This document shows, one piece after another, positions 1 through 11,349 of a stretch of 64,000 bases of DNA (position 1 is the first letter of the stretch; the number at the start of each line of letters is the position of its first letter). Source of the DNA: Megalonaias nervosa (taxonomy: Eukaryota > Mollusca > Bivalvia > Unionida > Unionidae). A program made the translations under genes and the position numbers. Under the pieces are notes generated by a model. It searched no databases. It was given only the letters and a program-made list of their open reading frames with translations, and was not told the DNA's origin. Location: the NCBI GenBank assembly GCA_016617855.1, contig JAECUM010001836.1, forward strand, positions 62,001 to 126,000, given 5' to 3'.

Positions 1-379
1 ATTACACACATTGTATGATGAGTGAAATGATGTGGGGCGAGTAAAAGTAAAAAATTACTTGCTCTGCAGTAGATATTCCACAAGGGTTGCAATCTATTGG
101 TACTTTGCACCAGCAGTGATGCAAAAAGTCAGAAAATTATGTTGTAAACAATACATTAGAGAAAACAAAATGAATGTGTTGCTGACCTTTTTAGGAGCTG
201 CTTTGATAATAGTAGATATCACGAATTAACACCACAACAGTAGTGTATTCCCTAGTTCTATTTTCTGTTGAGCCCAATTGAGATATTTTAGCCAGTTGCC
301 TACAAAAAAGTTGGAATTTCTCTGCCACTGCATGGTTGATGCGTAGGGTAGCTGTTTACTAGTGGGTCTGGCAGATTTA
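1..379. other. Non-coding sequence, nothing recognised
   Basis: No splice-consistent exon, RNA gene or repeat structure was recognised. It is upstream of the first recognised transporter exon and is either intron or 5' flank of that gene. Confidence 0.4.
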
Positions 380-930
380 AACAACCTTAGGTCAAACCAT
401 ACTTAACCTGCATGAAATCGATAGGAAGGTGATTTTTTTTTCTCAGAAATTTTGATTATAATGTTTATGTTATTAGTCTGTTGACAGACTAGATATAACT
501 ACAACGTTAATGAAATTTGAACTTGTATTCACAAGTTGCATGGCTAAGCAAATGATTAAACAAATACAACCTGCATGTCCATGACAGCAGAGATCCAGTA
601 ATCAAGTGATACCAACATTACACCCATTTCCAGTGTTGTTGTACAAAAAATTTAAAAATATTAAATGAATGTCATGTTTCTAAAATGAACTAAAGCATAC
701 TTAATTCACAGTATATTTATTTCGAGAACAATGCCCAGAAACCTGTCGCCTAGAGCAACCTAGAGAAAACCAAATTCATGATGCAGAGAGCATATGCCAG
801 CATGGTGGAAACATGATGCCAAGAAAAATATTGCTGATAAGCACTCTACACTTCGTGAATCTGGCTTCTCCAGGTGGCAGCAAATTCCAACTTTTCGATA
901 GCCAAGTGACTGTACACACACGCCAACGTA
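380..930. repeat. Relic of a dispersed repeat shared with 27.7-28.5 kb
   Basis: Several blocks match the interior of the inverted-repeat element at 27283-29425 in the same order. Examples are GCATGAAATCGAT (410s and 27750s), CTCAGAAATT followed by ATAATGTTTATG or ATCGTTATG, TTTCGAGAACAA (720s and 28030s), and GGCAGCAAATTCCAA or GGCGGCAAATTCCAA (870s and 28420s). The spacing is similar, which suggests a degenerate second copy of the same family. Its ends are not clear. Confidence 0.5.
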
Positions 931-1202
931 AATGACAAAATATTTGAAATCACGTTGAAAGGATCAGGAAACGTGGACTGCGTAATCACATTCCACTGTC
1001 ATCAATGTCAGTTGCCAACTTAATCTCACACAATGAACAACTTCGGTTCATTGTCAACTTATAAAGTAAATAGTTAATGTGTTAAAATGTTTAATTTTAG
1101 CAGCTTGGTTTGAGTGAAAGCATTCAACTTCAGCATAATTTAGAAGATCACATGACTTACCCTAATGACTAAGTCCTTGGACACTGTAAGTCATGGAACA
1201 CA

Positions 1203-1446
1203 AATTATTTTCAAAAGTAATTTTTTTATGACTTGCAATCGTTGGGACATAATATTAAAGCAATTTTTTTATGACTTATAATTGTTGGAACATAATATTA
1301 AAGCAATTTTTTTATGACTTATAATCGTTGGGACATAATATTAAAGCAATTTTTTTATGACTTATAATCGTTGGGACATAATATTAAAGCAATTTTTTTA
1401 TGACTTATAATTGTTGGGACATAATATTAAAGCAATTTTTTTCATG
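1203..1446. repeat. Minisatellite, about 43-bp unit, 5-6 copies
   Basis: Tandem copies of a unit reading ATGACTTATAATCGTTGGG then ACATAATATTAAAGCAA and a run of T. Copies differ by only a few bases (TTGC/TTAT, CG/TG), so the array is young or homogenised. Confidence 0.9.
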
Positions 1447-3117
1447 TACTAAAGTCATTGGACACCTTCAACATTTTTTCTACTGATTTCTATTTTCATA
1501 ATAACATTTTAAAAAGAGTAACCGTGGTTAAGGGATGAATCATGAATTATTATATGGGAATGTTATAAATTGATATAATTTGTTTGAAACGTCAGTAAAT
1601 ATATTTAATTTTAAATCTGTTTCGTTATTATTTCTACCCAGTTCAAATGGGCATAATTTGATTGATGACAAGAGTTGAGAATTGGCAGGTTGCTGTAAGC
1701 ATTAACAGCAGTAACCTATCCCTTTTGTCTTCAGTTTATTGTTCTTTGTTTAAGCAATATTGTATTAGAATATTATATCAGTGCACCAGTAATTACATTT
1801 TATTTTGCCTTGGAAATGTAAATACCTAACTTGTTAAAACTTTGCTCCCAGTATGACAAGAAGGAACAACAGTAGCGTTTGGTTCAACGCTCACATATAG
1901 TTATACTGAAGCATGTTTACGTCATTGTGTCAACACATGTACATTGAAGACTTTGACTTGCACTAAACGAAGTACATCCCTTGGATTTGAATGACAGGTA
2001 CAGTTGCGATAAACATAAAAAAATGCCTCCAAAATACAATAAAGACATTTCAGAAATAATGCTTTGAAAATAATGGCAATACCTTGAACACTCAGAGGTA
2101 GTTGCTGTGATGTAAGCGACCATAAATAAGTACCTGTTTACTCGGCTGTGGTAATTGTGCTGCTCAACAAAGCAAGAGTTATACCTTGATTGACAATGAT
2201 ATTGATGTCAACGGTTAGTCCATCCCATATAATTTTGGGAGCCAAATAATTTAGTACCACTGTCAAGCAGGCATCTCATCCTGCTCAACCCACTTTAGAT
2301 TTTCCAACAGTTTGTGTCGTAATGTTGTAGAACAAACAGTTACTGGCATTACTGCCAGACAAAAATCACCCTCATCACATGCCAGTTTCATGGATCAAGC
2401 AATTACCGTCTCCTGTCAGAAAACAAAAGACAGACCTGCCAATTATAAACAAAAGGAACTGCCAAGACAACCAGCTGTCCAAAATGAAAGGTTGAATGAA
2501 TACTGTGTTGAAAGTTAGATTTGTGTTATGGATCTTGGGACACAAAAAAATTGTTTTTATGTGTCCAAAGACCTACAGTCATTACAGTAGTTGGCCATAC
2601 ATACAAAGGGGCAAAATCGAAACCAAACCAGCTCCTCTCTCTGCAGACAAACATGTAACAAAAAGAAACAAAAGCTTGGAATTTTGTTTATGAAGCAGAA
2701 ATAGGGATGCTTGAATCTCTTTTTTGCTTTGTGTACCAGCATTTAGGCACACGCAATAGCACTGGAAGGAGAGTCAGCTTATCTCTTTGATGGCTTCAGG
2801 CATTGTTTTGATAGCAACTAGCCATGATGAGAATGGTTTCTAGGCTCTCTCACATATGGCAGCAATCCAATGCTGTTTCAGTAATTTGACAGCTTTGGGA
2901 AATCCAGCCCTAACTGCAAGTTGTCCATTTTAACAGACATAGGGAGGCAGAATTGTACTGCATGTATGTACCATTATACCACGTGAATCCATCAGAAAGA
3001 TAAGTTGGGTGTTCTTCTGGTGCTGTGACCTTAATCGCTGATCAGAAGTGCCAGTTATACGGGACTACAATTGCATGAAAAGAAAAGATTGGCTTCTGAT
3101 AGACTTCGATGTTGAGA
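1447..3117. other. Non-coding sequence, nothing recognised
   Basis: Only short open frames (under 70 codons) without recognisable content. No repeat family seen elsewhere in the window was identified here. Confidence 0.4.
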
Positions 3118-3123
3118 CTGTTA

Positions 3124-3916
3124 CATAGCTGTCAACCCTCACGATTTTGGCGTGAATTTCATGACTTTTTCAGCGATTCACTTAGTCACGCCGCATGCAA
3201 AAAAATCACAAAATCCCCAATTCTCAATTATTTTAAATCTTTAATAAAATAACCAATTTTTCGTTAAGTGATAGTCATGATATCGGCAGTTGCCAAAACG
3301 GTCTGGAATTGCTGGTTGCGATATTAGTAAAACTATAGCCGATTGATACAGTTGGCCCAGTAGCAAGCATTTTAGCTTATTTTAATCTATATGTATTAGA
3401 GTAGTTTTAAAAATGCTTTTGAAGAGAAACTGGGGCCAACCAGAATTTTGCTCTGCACATGCGCTGCCAACAAGGATTTGAATTACTGTTCTGCATCGAT
3501 GTTGAAAATGTCTTCACCACCAAGGAAAAATAAATGTATTGCACAAAAAGTGAAGTTTAGTTTCGAATATACCAAAAATTGGCTGTGCATTCAGCCATCA
3601 AACACCGATATACATCATGCTTTTTGCACACAGTGTGTCACAAATTTTAGCATTATGCATGGTGGCAGAGATGATACGAGGAAGCACATTGGTAGCAAAA
3701 AGTACATAGTGGTTGGGAAAAAGAACTCCAGCAGATTTTAGCCCTGGAATATGTTAAGCCATCGACGGAAGACCTGCAAGCTACCAACGCTGAAAGATTG
3801 TGAGTTTTCTTGTTCTTTATTCCGGACTCGAAGATCGCTTCACGAATTCATGTCAAAATTCACGAATATTTATCCCTGTTTTCACTGATTGGGAACCTGG
3901 AGGGTTGGCAGCTATG
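3124..3916 (+). mobile_element. Inverted-repeat DNA element, hAT-like, non-autonomous (793 bp)
   Basis: The ends form an imperfect 17-bp terminal inverted repeat, CATAGCTGTCAACCCTC at the left and the complement of GAGGGTTGGCAGCTATG at the right. The element is flanked by the 6-bp direct repeat CTGTTA (3118-3123 and 3917-3922). It contains a zinc-finger coding fragment (3448-3741), then a short stretch aligning with the second copy at 7411-8262, and lacks the longer transposase segment of that copy. This looks like an internal-deletion derivative. Placement in the hAT superfamily rests on the zinc-finger style and is inference; hAT elements normally make 8-bp duplications. Confidence 0.65.
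3448..3741 (+). pseudogene. BED-type zinc-finger fragment of a transposase
   Basis: A 97-codon open frame (start chosen at the first in-frame ATG; the frame may have begun upstream) encodes a segment typical of the N-terminal DNA-binding finger of hAT-like transposases. Around residues 58-85 it reads AFCTQCVTNFSIMHGGRDD followed by TRKHIGSKKY: a Cys-x2-Cys pair, the FSIxHGG block, and His-x5-Tyr where a second His or Cys ligand is expected. The catalytic domain is absent and the frame ends in a stop, so the protein could not transpose. I infer a decayed fragment; family assignment is from memory of the motif style only. Confidence 0.55.
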
Positions 3917-3922
3917 CTGTTA

Positions 3923-6120
3923 ACTTTCAAGACTTAAAACAGTTTACAGTTTGCTGGTGCATGAATCCAACAATCTCATTTCTTTTTGGTGCAGGGACAA
4001 ATTGTACCAGAAAAAAATGGCATATACTAGATCACCATAAGAATGATGCACTTTAAGTCCAAGTAAAATTGTACATGGATGAAATTACAATGAAAATGTA
4101 TGGAAAAATCATTTTCTTTTATTATGTCAATGCTAATAAATTGATGGAAATATACCTAACAAAATATGAAATGATTAAATCACAAATTGATTATAATCTT
4201 GTAATATAAATCTCTGAATGGAAGAGTCCGTGATGACTGAACAAAACAGTAAGTTACCTTTAAAATAATGCCATGATACACATATCTGTTATGACAAGCC
4301 ATCTTCTATGTGTCCCTGTCTACCCTCCTCTTTCGATGTACATGTGACACGTGTACACAATTGTACATGGGTCTGTCATGACGTAAAATATGGTTATTTG
4401 AGATTTAAAATACATAGAATAATTAGGCTTCTTTCACACTAATACAGCAAAATATGTACTACGCTGTAGTTTGATTTACAAATCTTAATAGAAATAGTTC
4501 AGGGATTTAAAAAACTTTATCAGGGGTAAAGCTAGACTTGAATTTTAGGGAGAAGTGACTTCTCCTTTTGGTAAGAACAGGGAGAAGTGGACGTGAAGCA
4601 AGAAATGCAGTATATATGTTTGTCCTCTTTTCTTTGTTGCGGATTAAAACATTACCATAACTATTCATACATAACACACTAAACTGCATAAAGTTACAGA
4701 CCTGACTTCATTATAGTCTGTATAGGAACTAAAGCCTTCTTTCCAACCGAATCAACACAGATGAGAGTGCATCTATTTTTAGAAGGAGGGTTTTTCATAA
4801 TGTAGCCACTCATTTTATCTAGCTTCATTACAACAGTCCATTGACAGGATTGCAGATTTATAGTTTATTTATTTGTCTGCATACTTGTATTAATTTTAGG
4901 CATTGATTAAATATTATCTGCTTTGCAGCTTTTTCCTGTATTTTCTCAAATACGAGTAAAGTCTGAAAACAACTTTGACCTTAAATGCTTCTTGCGACAT
5001 AGCATTGTCCCATATGTTTCTGACCTATATAATTGCATTTTAAAGTTAAATCTTAAATAACATAATACCTAAGCATTACTTTCTATGCACTGTATATTTT
5101 TCTGACTATATCTGCCCGATGATTTATGCAAATAGAAAATCTAATAAACTGGTACTTCCCAGACATAGCGATGTGCGCCAGAATTTCCTCGCTGCAGGTA
5201 CACTTAGTTTCAAACTAATTTATGCCGAAATAGTGTACAAGGGACAGTTAAAATATCCAGATCACCGATTCTATTCTTAAAACACAAATTTCTTTTTACA
5301 TACTATTGTTAAAGTTTTGAAACACAAGTTTGTATGTTTTTTTCATCAAAGGTTAACATGAGTAAATCGGGTAGGGTTAGGGGCCTAGTTGCTAATTTTT
5401 TACTCTGAAAATGGTTAATGGACACTCAGCTATCAAAACACATACCTGTAAATGTGCAAGAGTTTGTTTGTCAGCTTAATTGATATCAAAACTAGGCCTG
5501 GCTAAAGATGGCTTGATGGATACATTTCGCTAAAACACTAGAACTACCTGGCTAAGCTGAGGGGGCATCTCAAAAGGTATGGTTAGTCAACGCTCCGCTA
5601 AAAATAACAAGGCAAAGTCGTTTTCTCATTCCTAACAGAAAAAGGCGAAGTTTACATTTTTCAGGTGACTTAGTCGCCCACTTCGCCTGGTAGTGTGACC
5701 CCTGCTTTATATAAGTAGGCTTGCCCTGGGTCAAGCAGCCTAGAAAATTGAACTTGGCCATGGGAGTTTGAGCTTACCCAAAACGTAATACCCCAAATTC
5801 AGTAACACAAGATGATAAAATAAGTTATTTTTTTTTTTAAGGAAATCGCATTATATTTATTTAATCTTTTGTTTCTTTCGCATTTTTTTTTGGCATGTTG
5901 CAACCATATACAGATAAAGTTATACAAATATATTTCAGTAATATACTATGTAGATTACAACAAATTATAATGCAGAAGTAGTTGTAAGAGCAATAATTTG
6001 CCAAGCAGTGTGTATCGAGTCTCCTGTAATTATCATGTAAACAGGATATGCTGCATATTGGTGTTAAGTTTTCCTAACTCTATTCACACCCTAAACAAAA
6101 ATCTTCCTGGTAACTCTATT
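3923..6120. other. Non-coding sequence, nothing recognised
   Basis: AT-rich sequence with short poly(T) runs and no open frame above 65 codons. No splice-consistent transporter exon was found in it; the exon preceding 6995 would have to end in a codon split after its first base (G). Confidence 0.4.
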
Positions 6121-6124
6121 TGTC

Positions 6125-6700
6125 TTGGCTGGTCATATCGACATGTGAAAGACCTCTTATAATGTCTGGCTGATTTTAAATAAAAATGCTGCCAATATAT
6201 CCTCCAGTATAGCTGCCACAATGTTCATCTTGAAAATCTCTCCAAGATGGATTGTCATATTTTGCATTGCACTTGTATCAAAAGACTTTTGATGTCTAGA
6301 TGGTCCTAAATTAATATGGTGCAAGTCTCACATCCTGTATATGGCCACCCTGGCTGCCGTCTTTAAAACCTTATATCGCTAAGTACTTTTATATGGGTTT
6401 TTCACCAGAAGAGTGCTTAGAATATCTTGTTGGTCATAAATGAAAATTATGCAAACTGACCATCAAGGTGGTCATTTAATAAATATTGTTATCGGTACTT
6501 CTCCCAAATGATGAGGTTTTATAGTTCCTCTGACATGAAAAATGGTGCCAATCCTGCATCCATTTGAAAATGTTTTCATAGCTCAAACTGGATGGTCATA
6601 TTGATGTAGAATATTCATTAAAAGACTTGTCTGCTTTGCCCTAAATGAATATTTTGACGGTCAATATCTTCTCCACAGCAGCTAATTTTTTTATCGCTGA
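6125..6700. repeat. Degenerate tandem repeat, about 150-bp unit (family P)
   Basis: About four diverged monomers. Each contains a block like TGGTCATATYRACATG, then CACYARAAGACTT, TGATGTCTAGNTGGTC, ATGAAAATGGTGC, and TGGCTGCC followed by ATCTTGAAAAT. The same unit recurs at about 26270-26870 and 51480-52640, so this is a dispersed satellite-like family. Confidence 0.7.
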
Positions 6701-6994
6701 AGAATATTAGAGATGGTTTTGAAAACGCAGCAGTGAAAAGGAAGAAATGGTTCGATCTTGAATTCCTGGTAAATTCTTTTTGGTCAGTAGAGGTCAGTCT
6801 TCTTAGTGTACAAGATGCAGCTGTGATATGTGTAATATGGATGACAGTGTGATACAACATTGCTGCTGATATCTGCTCTACCAGTCAACCTAAATAGAAC
6901 CATTTTGTTCACTCCTATTTCCATCATGTGTTTATACATTTTAAAGTTAATGTTTCATTGTTTTATCTTGAAAATGTTCTTTTGCATTTCTCAG

Positions 6995-7094
6995 GAGAGG
7001 TGGAGAACTACAAGGATCCCTTTGAACACACGGAAATGAACTTTGCCAAAGCCTCCTTGGGATTTTACTCGGGATTGTTTGCCTATAATGGATG
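6995..7094 (+). CDS. SLC7A8-like: SLC7 LAT-type amino-acid transporter, exon with TM6
   Basis: First recognised exon of the transporter. It is preceded by TTGCATTTCTCAG and followed by GTAATA. Its first two bases complete a Gly codon and its last two begin a Trp codon. It encodes 32 whole codons, starting EVENYKDPF, then TM6 with YSGLFAYNGW. That block corresponds to the unwound TM6 segment of LAT1 (FAYGGW), whose backbone and Phe gate bind the substrate. SLC7 light chains pair through a disulfide with an SLC3 heavy chain and exchange amino acids across the plasma membrane. The N-terminal half, including the heavy-chain cysteine, is not in the window. The best family match by eye is LAT2/LAT1 rather than xCT or y+LAT; orthology in invertebrates is uncertain. 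Confidence 0.9.
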
Positions 7095-7410
7095 GTAATA
7101 AAAGATTCATATCCATTGCTACTAAAGGTGTAACAGTTCATTGCAGTATAACGGCACTGCAAAACGTTCTGTAACGATAAATTGTATTGATGTCCTCACA
7201 TGTGCCATAATATATGAATAATACAAATAGTATTACTAGTGTGACAATACATCCTCTGTTTCATTGTGTATTAGTATCTATTTACCAGGTTTTAATTCTC
7301 AAACCAGTTTCCCCATGTAGCAAGAGAACCACATGTCTTGGTGACTAAATATTTTGGTATTTAATACGTTTTCTTAATTAAGCTACACTACACTTAAAAT
7401 GTTTTAACTT
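7095..7410. other. Intron sequence, nothing recognised
   Basis: Start of the 2112-bp intron between the TM6 exon and the short exon at 9207. No repeat was identified before about 7411. Confidence 0.6.
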
Positions 7411-8262
7411 TCAAAAAGTGAAGCTGAAGCATAGATTGGAGTACACCAAAAATTGGCCTTGCATTCAGCCATGAAACATCGATGAAGATTATGCTTTTTG
7501 TACAGTAGTGTGCTGAAAATATTAGAATTGGGAATGTGCACAGGGGCTCATACTGTTGCTTACATTTTACCTGTCATATATATGCTATATAATATTTTTA
7601 TATAGTACATGTATGACAGGTAAATGGTAACCAACAATATGTGCCCCAGTGGGCATGTGGCAGAATGATGTGAAACAGCACACAGCTAGCAAAAAGTATA
7701 TAGATATTGGGAAAATAAAGAGCACCCACAGCAGATTACAGCTCTGTATTACTTTAGGCCACCTACTCAAGTCCTGCAAGCTACAAATGCTGAAGCATTG
7801 TTTGTGAGTTTTCTCGTTGAATATAACCTGCCTTTCTCACTTAGAGATCAGCAAAGTGTTGTGAGGAAAAATTAAGACAAACATTAGTGCCTCCTTAGGT
7901 GCTGAAAATTTGCGGCAATTTTAGTAACCAAGATTAACCAGCAGGCAAGAAGCCTGAACTGTTTTGAAAAAATATTTACCATAACCCATTTGAGGAAGTT
8001 CAAGTCTGCCACAGCATCATATCGTGACAAATAGTGTGACGTTTGTGTATATCAGTTAATTTGGCTGCAAATAAATTTGCACATGTAATCAGTGTAAATA
8101 ATGTTTTAGTTTTATTTTGGCATTTTCATATCATGCAGTACTGACCATCAAAGTGGATGGAGCTAGTGTCGTGGTATGATTTTTCAATAGTTGTGTTCAA
8201 AGTTCACAAATTGTTATCCCTCTTGTCACTAATTGCAAGTCTGGAGGGTTGGCAGCTCAGCC
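7411..8262 (+). mobile_element. Second hAT-like element copy, 5'-truncated, with transposase remnant
   Basis: Aligns with 3545-3916: AAAAAGTGAAG at 7414, ACCAAAAATTGG at 7446, TTGCATTCAGCCAT, AGCAAAAAGTA, CCTGCAAGCTAC, and the right end GGAGGGTTGGCAGCT at 8245-8260. It lacks the left inverted repeat. Beyond the shared region it keeps transposase coding that the first copy has lost. From about 7790 it reads AEALFVSFLVEYNLPFSLRD, which resembles the segment of hAT transposases preceding the first catalytic region, then stops at TAA. A 113-bp MITE (7539-7651) interrupts the zinc-finger part. Confidence 0.6.
7539..7651. mobile_element. 113-bp foldback MITE nested in the hAT-like copy
   Basis: Nearly the whole element is one inverted repeat. 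The left arm starts CACAGGGGCTCATACTGTTG and runs through TTTACCTGTCAT; the right arm ends in the complement of CACTGGGGCACATATTGTTG. It is flanked by 8-bp near-identical duplications, GGAATGTG (7531-7538) and GGCATGTG (7652-7659). Removing the insert restores alignment to the uninterrupted copy (GCATGGTGGCAGAGATGAT near 3657), which fixes the boundaries. An 8-bp duplication fits hAT-mobilised MITEs. Confidence 0.8.
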
Positions 8263-9206
8263 TTTGTGAAAACAATCGACAAGGTATGGGTCTGTATCGT
8301 GATACATAATAATGGTGATACATAATGATGTACCCTAACTACTGTATCACAATACATATTATTTCACCAGCTAAATCTATGATCCATATCATGTTATGTA
8401 TTGTATCACCAAACAAGTTTCGTTAGATGTATCATAAGCAGGCAGGCAGTTCATTGCTGTAATTACTACCATAATCCTTCACCTTAATGCTCCTCCAATT
8501 AATGCTGCCATTAGTGTGGTATGAATACTGTTATGGAAAGTTTAAGTTGGTTTTATTATTGCTTCTGTATTTATTTTACATTCTTTAGGCCTGTGAAATG
8601 ATGACCAATTAAAACAGCTTCATTCATTAACTGCTTTATATTTGTTGTCTTGAGCCACTTATGTGATGGCTTTATTGGAGCACACCTAAGCAGAAGGTGG
8701 TTTCATCTGAAATATGGATTACTTATTGCTCCCATTAAGTGTTTTAATGAGGAACGAGAAGTTTAGATAACTGTGTCACATAAAATGGAACTTGTCCACT
8801 GTAGAGCTATTTAATTGTTGATTGGGATGACTTGAAAAGTTTCAAGATTTTTCCAGTGTTTTTGCTTTTTTTAAAACTCTGTCTTCACATTTCAGATGCA
8901 TGGAAATTTCATGTATTTTTTTTTTGTTCCAGAGATACTATATTTAGGACTTCTATAAATCTTTCATATGCTACAATTTATGGTCTCTGTCATATATATG
9001 CTGTGCCTTCCTGTTCCCATGATTTCATGTTTGATAATTATCAGTATATGTAAATTTTTTGATGGGATATCAGTAATAGTTTGTAAGCATAAAATCTTTT
9101 TCAATCAGTTGTGCTTCACTTCTATTTTAATCTCTTTCTCTCTTTTTGTGCTTGTTTCTCCCTCACTCTCCAATTGAATGATCGGAACATTTCCCTCCTA
9201 TTTCAG
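8263..9206. other. Intron sequence ahead of the 45-bp exon
   Basis: Contains a short region rich in GATACATAAT-like repeats (8300-8410), otherwise nothing recognised. A long pyrimidine-rich stretch (CTCTTTCTCTCTTTTTGTGC, 9130-9150, and TTTCCCTCCTATTTCAG at the end) leads into the acceptor at 9205-9206. Confidence 0.6.
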
Positions 9207-9251
9207 GAACTACCTGAACTATGTAATAGAAGAACTTAAGGATCCATACAA
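9207..9251 (+). CDS. SLC7A8-like: SLC7 transporter, 45-bp exon after TM6
   Basis: Acceptor TTTCAG, donor GTAAGT. One base completes Trp, then 14 codons NYLNYVIEELKDPY, and two bases of a Lys codon. This is the conserved NYLN(Y/F)VxEE(L/I/M)xxPYxNLP segment linking TM6 and TM7 in LAT1/LAT2. The exon is very short (45 nt) and sits between a 2.1-kb and a 29-kb intron. It was located by frame and motif continuity with the exons on either side. Confidence 0.88.
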
Positions 9252-9884
9252 GTAAGTTTTATTTTTTTGTGAACATCCATAATGAGCATTTTAATTTCCG
9301 GAATTTGCAAGGATTTTTCTTGAGTGATTGCAAATAGGAACCGTATCATTCGCTGTAGTAACAAATTTGAGTAATCGGAAATAACATTTTTAGGAGTAAA
9401 TGTTTGTATGTTTCTGCATGATGTAAAGTATTTTACATTGGAATTGGGATGCATTTTCTGTCTCATGTGTTAGGGGCATATAGTGGTACCAATGCAGTGG
9501 TACTAGGTAATGGGGTCTGGAGTTTACCTCAGCAATTTTGCTGCTAACACCTGCATATATTAAGTAAATTGATTCTTGTTTTTGAAGTAAACAAAATATA
9601 CCCACTCCCCCTCCTTTCTCACTGTTAATATCCCTATATTTGTCCATTTAAGTACAACATTTGTGACAGTTTTCAGACATGGCATTAAGGTTTGTGTTTC
9701 ATGAGCTAATTTCTAACGCCTTAACATACCAGAACTTGTTTGCCTGAATGGTTGATGAATTCATGGTTGATAAATTCTTAGTGCTTTATGGTTGATAAAT
9801 TCTTGCTGCTTTGATTTCCATTTTAACACATCCATGCCAACAAGGCTTTATCAGGCATATGGTTCAGTTGTAATCAGATGCTCC
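9252..9884. other. Start of the 29-kb intron, nothing recognised
   Basis: Contains a short triplicated ATGGTTGATRAATTC motif (9740-9800) and no other recognised structure. Confidence 0.5.
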
Positions 9885-10504
9885 AGGCAAGAATACACAC
9901 AGCTGTAACATTAATGAAGTATTGATACAGTGTGAGAAAGCTTAAGGCAGGAATACACACAGCTGTAACATTAATAAAGTATTGTTAGAGACATATTTGA
10001 AGCAAGAATACACACAGCTGTAATGTTACATTATTGAAGTATTGATAACTGACATGCTTGAGGCAAGAATACACATGGCTGTAACATTAATGAAGTATTG
10101 ATACAGTGTGACAAAGCTGTAACATTACTGAAGTAGTGATGCATTGTAACAAATGTTTGAGGCTAGAATACACAGCTGTAGCTTGAATGAAGTATTATTA
10201 CATTGTGACATATGCTTGAGGCAAGGATATACACTGCTGTAACATTAATGAAGTACTGATTGCTTGATAAATATTCAAGGCAAAAATATACAAAGCTGTA
10301 ACATTAATGATATATTGATACAATGTGACGTGCTTGAGGCAAGAATACATATGACTGTAACATTAATAAGGTATCAATACAGTGTGACATGCCTGAGGCA
10401 AGAATACACATGGTTGTAACATTAAGTATTGATACAGTGTGACATTATTGAGGCAAGAATACACACAGCTGTAACATTAATGAAGTACTGATATACTGTG
10501 ACAA
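9885..10504. repeat. Minisatellite, about 59-bp unit, 10-11 diverged copies
   Basis: Each unit reads approximately TTGAGGCAAGAATACACA, then CAGCTGTAACATTAATGAAG and TATTGATACAGTGTGACA. Copies vary in length and sequence, so the array is older than the one at 37.2 kb. Confidence 0.9.
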
Positions 10505-11349
10505 ATGAGACAATGTTATATACTGGCATGTAATATATTGGCAAGTGGTATTATTGTTTCCATTGATATATTTTTTTTCAAAATTTACTATTTTCTCTTT
10601 TCTGCTGCCATTTGAGGCTGAATGGACTGTCAAAAGGTTTACATTTTCAACACGTATAATGGTACATTATATTCTGTAGTGGTTGTGATTGTTGATTTTG
10701 AATAGATGTTAAAATGTTTGGAATTGTCTGCAAAATATGTTTTCCATTTAAACATGTGGCAGTCAGGGAAAGCAGGGTATTCTGATTTCTTGAACAGTTC
10801 TGTGGGTGACTACATCATATTGATAGTACCTTCCCAGTGACCCCAGTACTGTAACAGCCTTAAACACTTTTCGCACATGAAATACAGGATAATTAAAATA
10901 GCGGCCAGAACAAATATGGTATACAGCAAATTATGCCAGTTGCAAAAGGCTGTGTGTGTTAATTTTCTCTTCTGTATAACCATGGTTGTTCTAATTAATG
11001 CTATGCACATTTGTTTTCTGTAGTATTCCGAGCTGGTGGCTGGTTGCCTTGTTTCATTGTGTTACAAAGAAAAACGCAGATTAACCCTTGTCTTCAAATT
11101 TAGCTCATTAATGTATTGTCGCATTATAGCATTGGTCCTGCACATAAAATTTTTTTTATGAAGTGTTCAGCTGACAACATAGAAATATGATCACAAATCT
11201 TAACTAGCATACTGTATTTTAAAGTGTCAGTTTATACCTGCAAGTGCCTCTTTTAACTTCACTGCCTGTAAAATGTTTACAAAATTTGTAACTGTGCAGA
11301 TGAGCATGCATATTGCTGTCAGTGATATAGGAGCCAACTATTCCAATTG
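10505..11349. other. Intron sequence, nothing recognised
   Basis: No repeat family or exon recognised. Confidence 0.4.

Noticed and set aside
1..6994. Search for the preceding transporter exon (TM4-TM5)
   Set aside because: No segment with SLC7 TM4-TM5 motifs and the required phase was found; the exon is probably upstream of the window.
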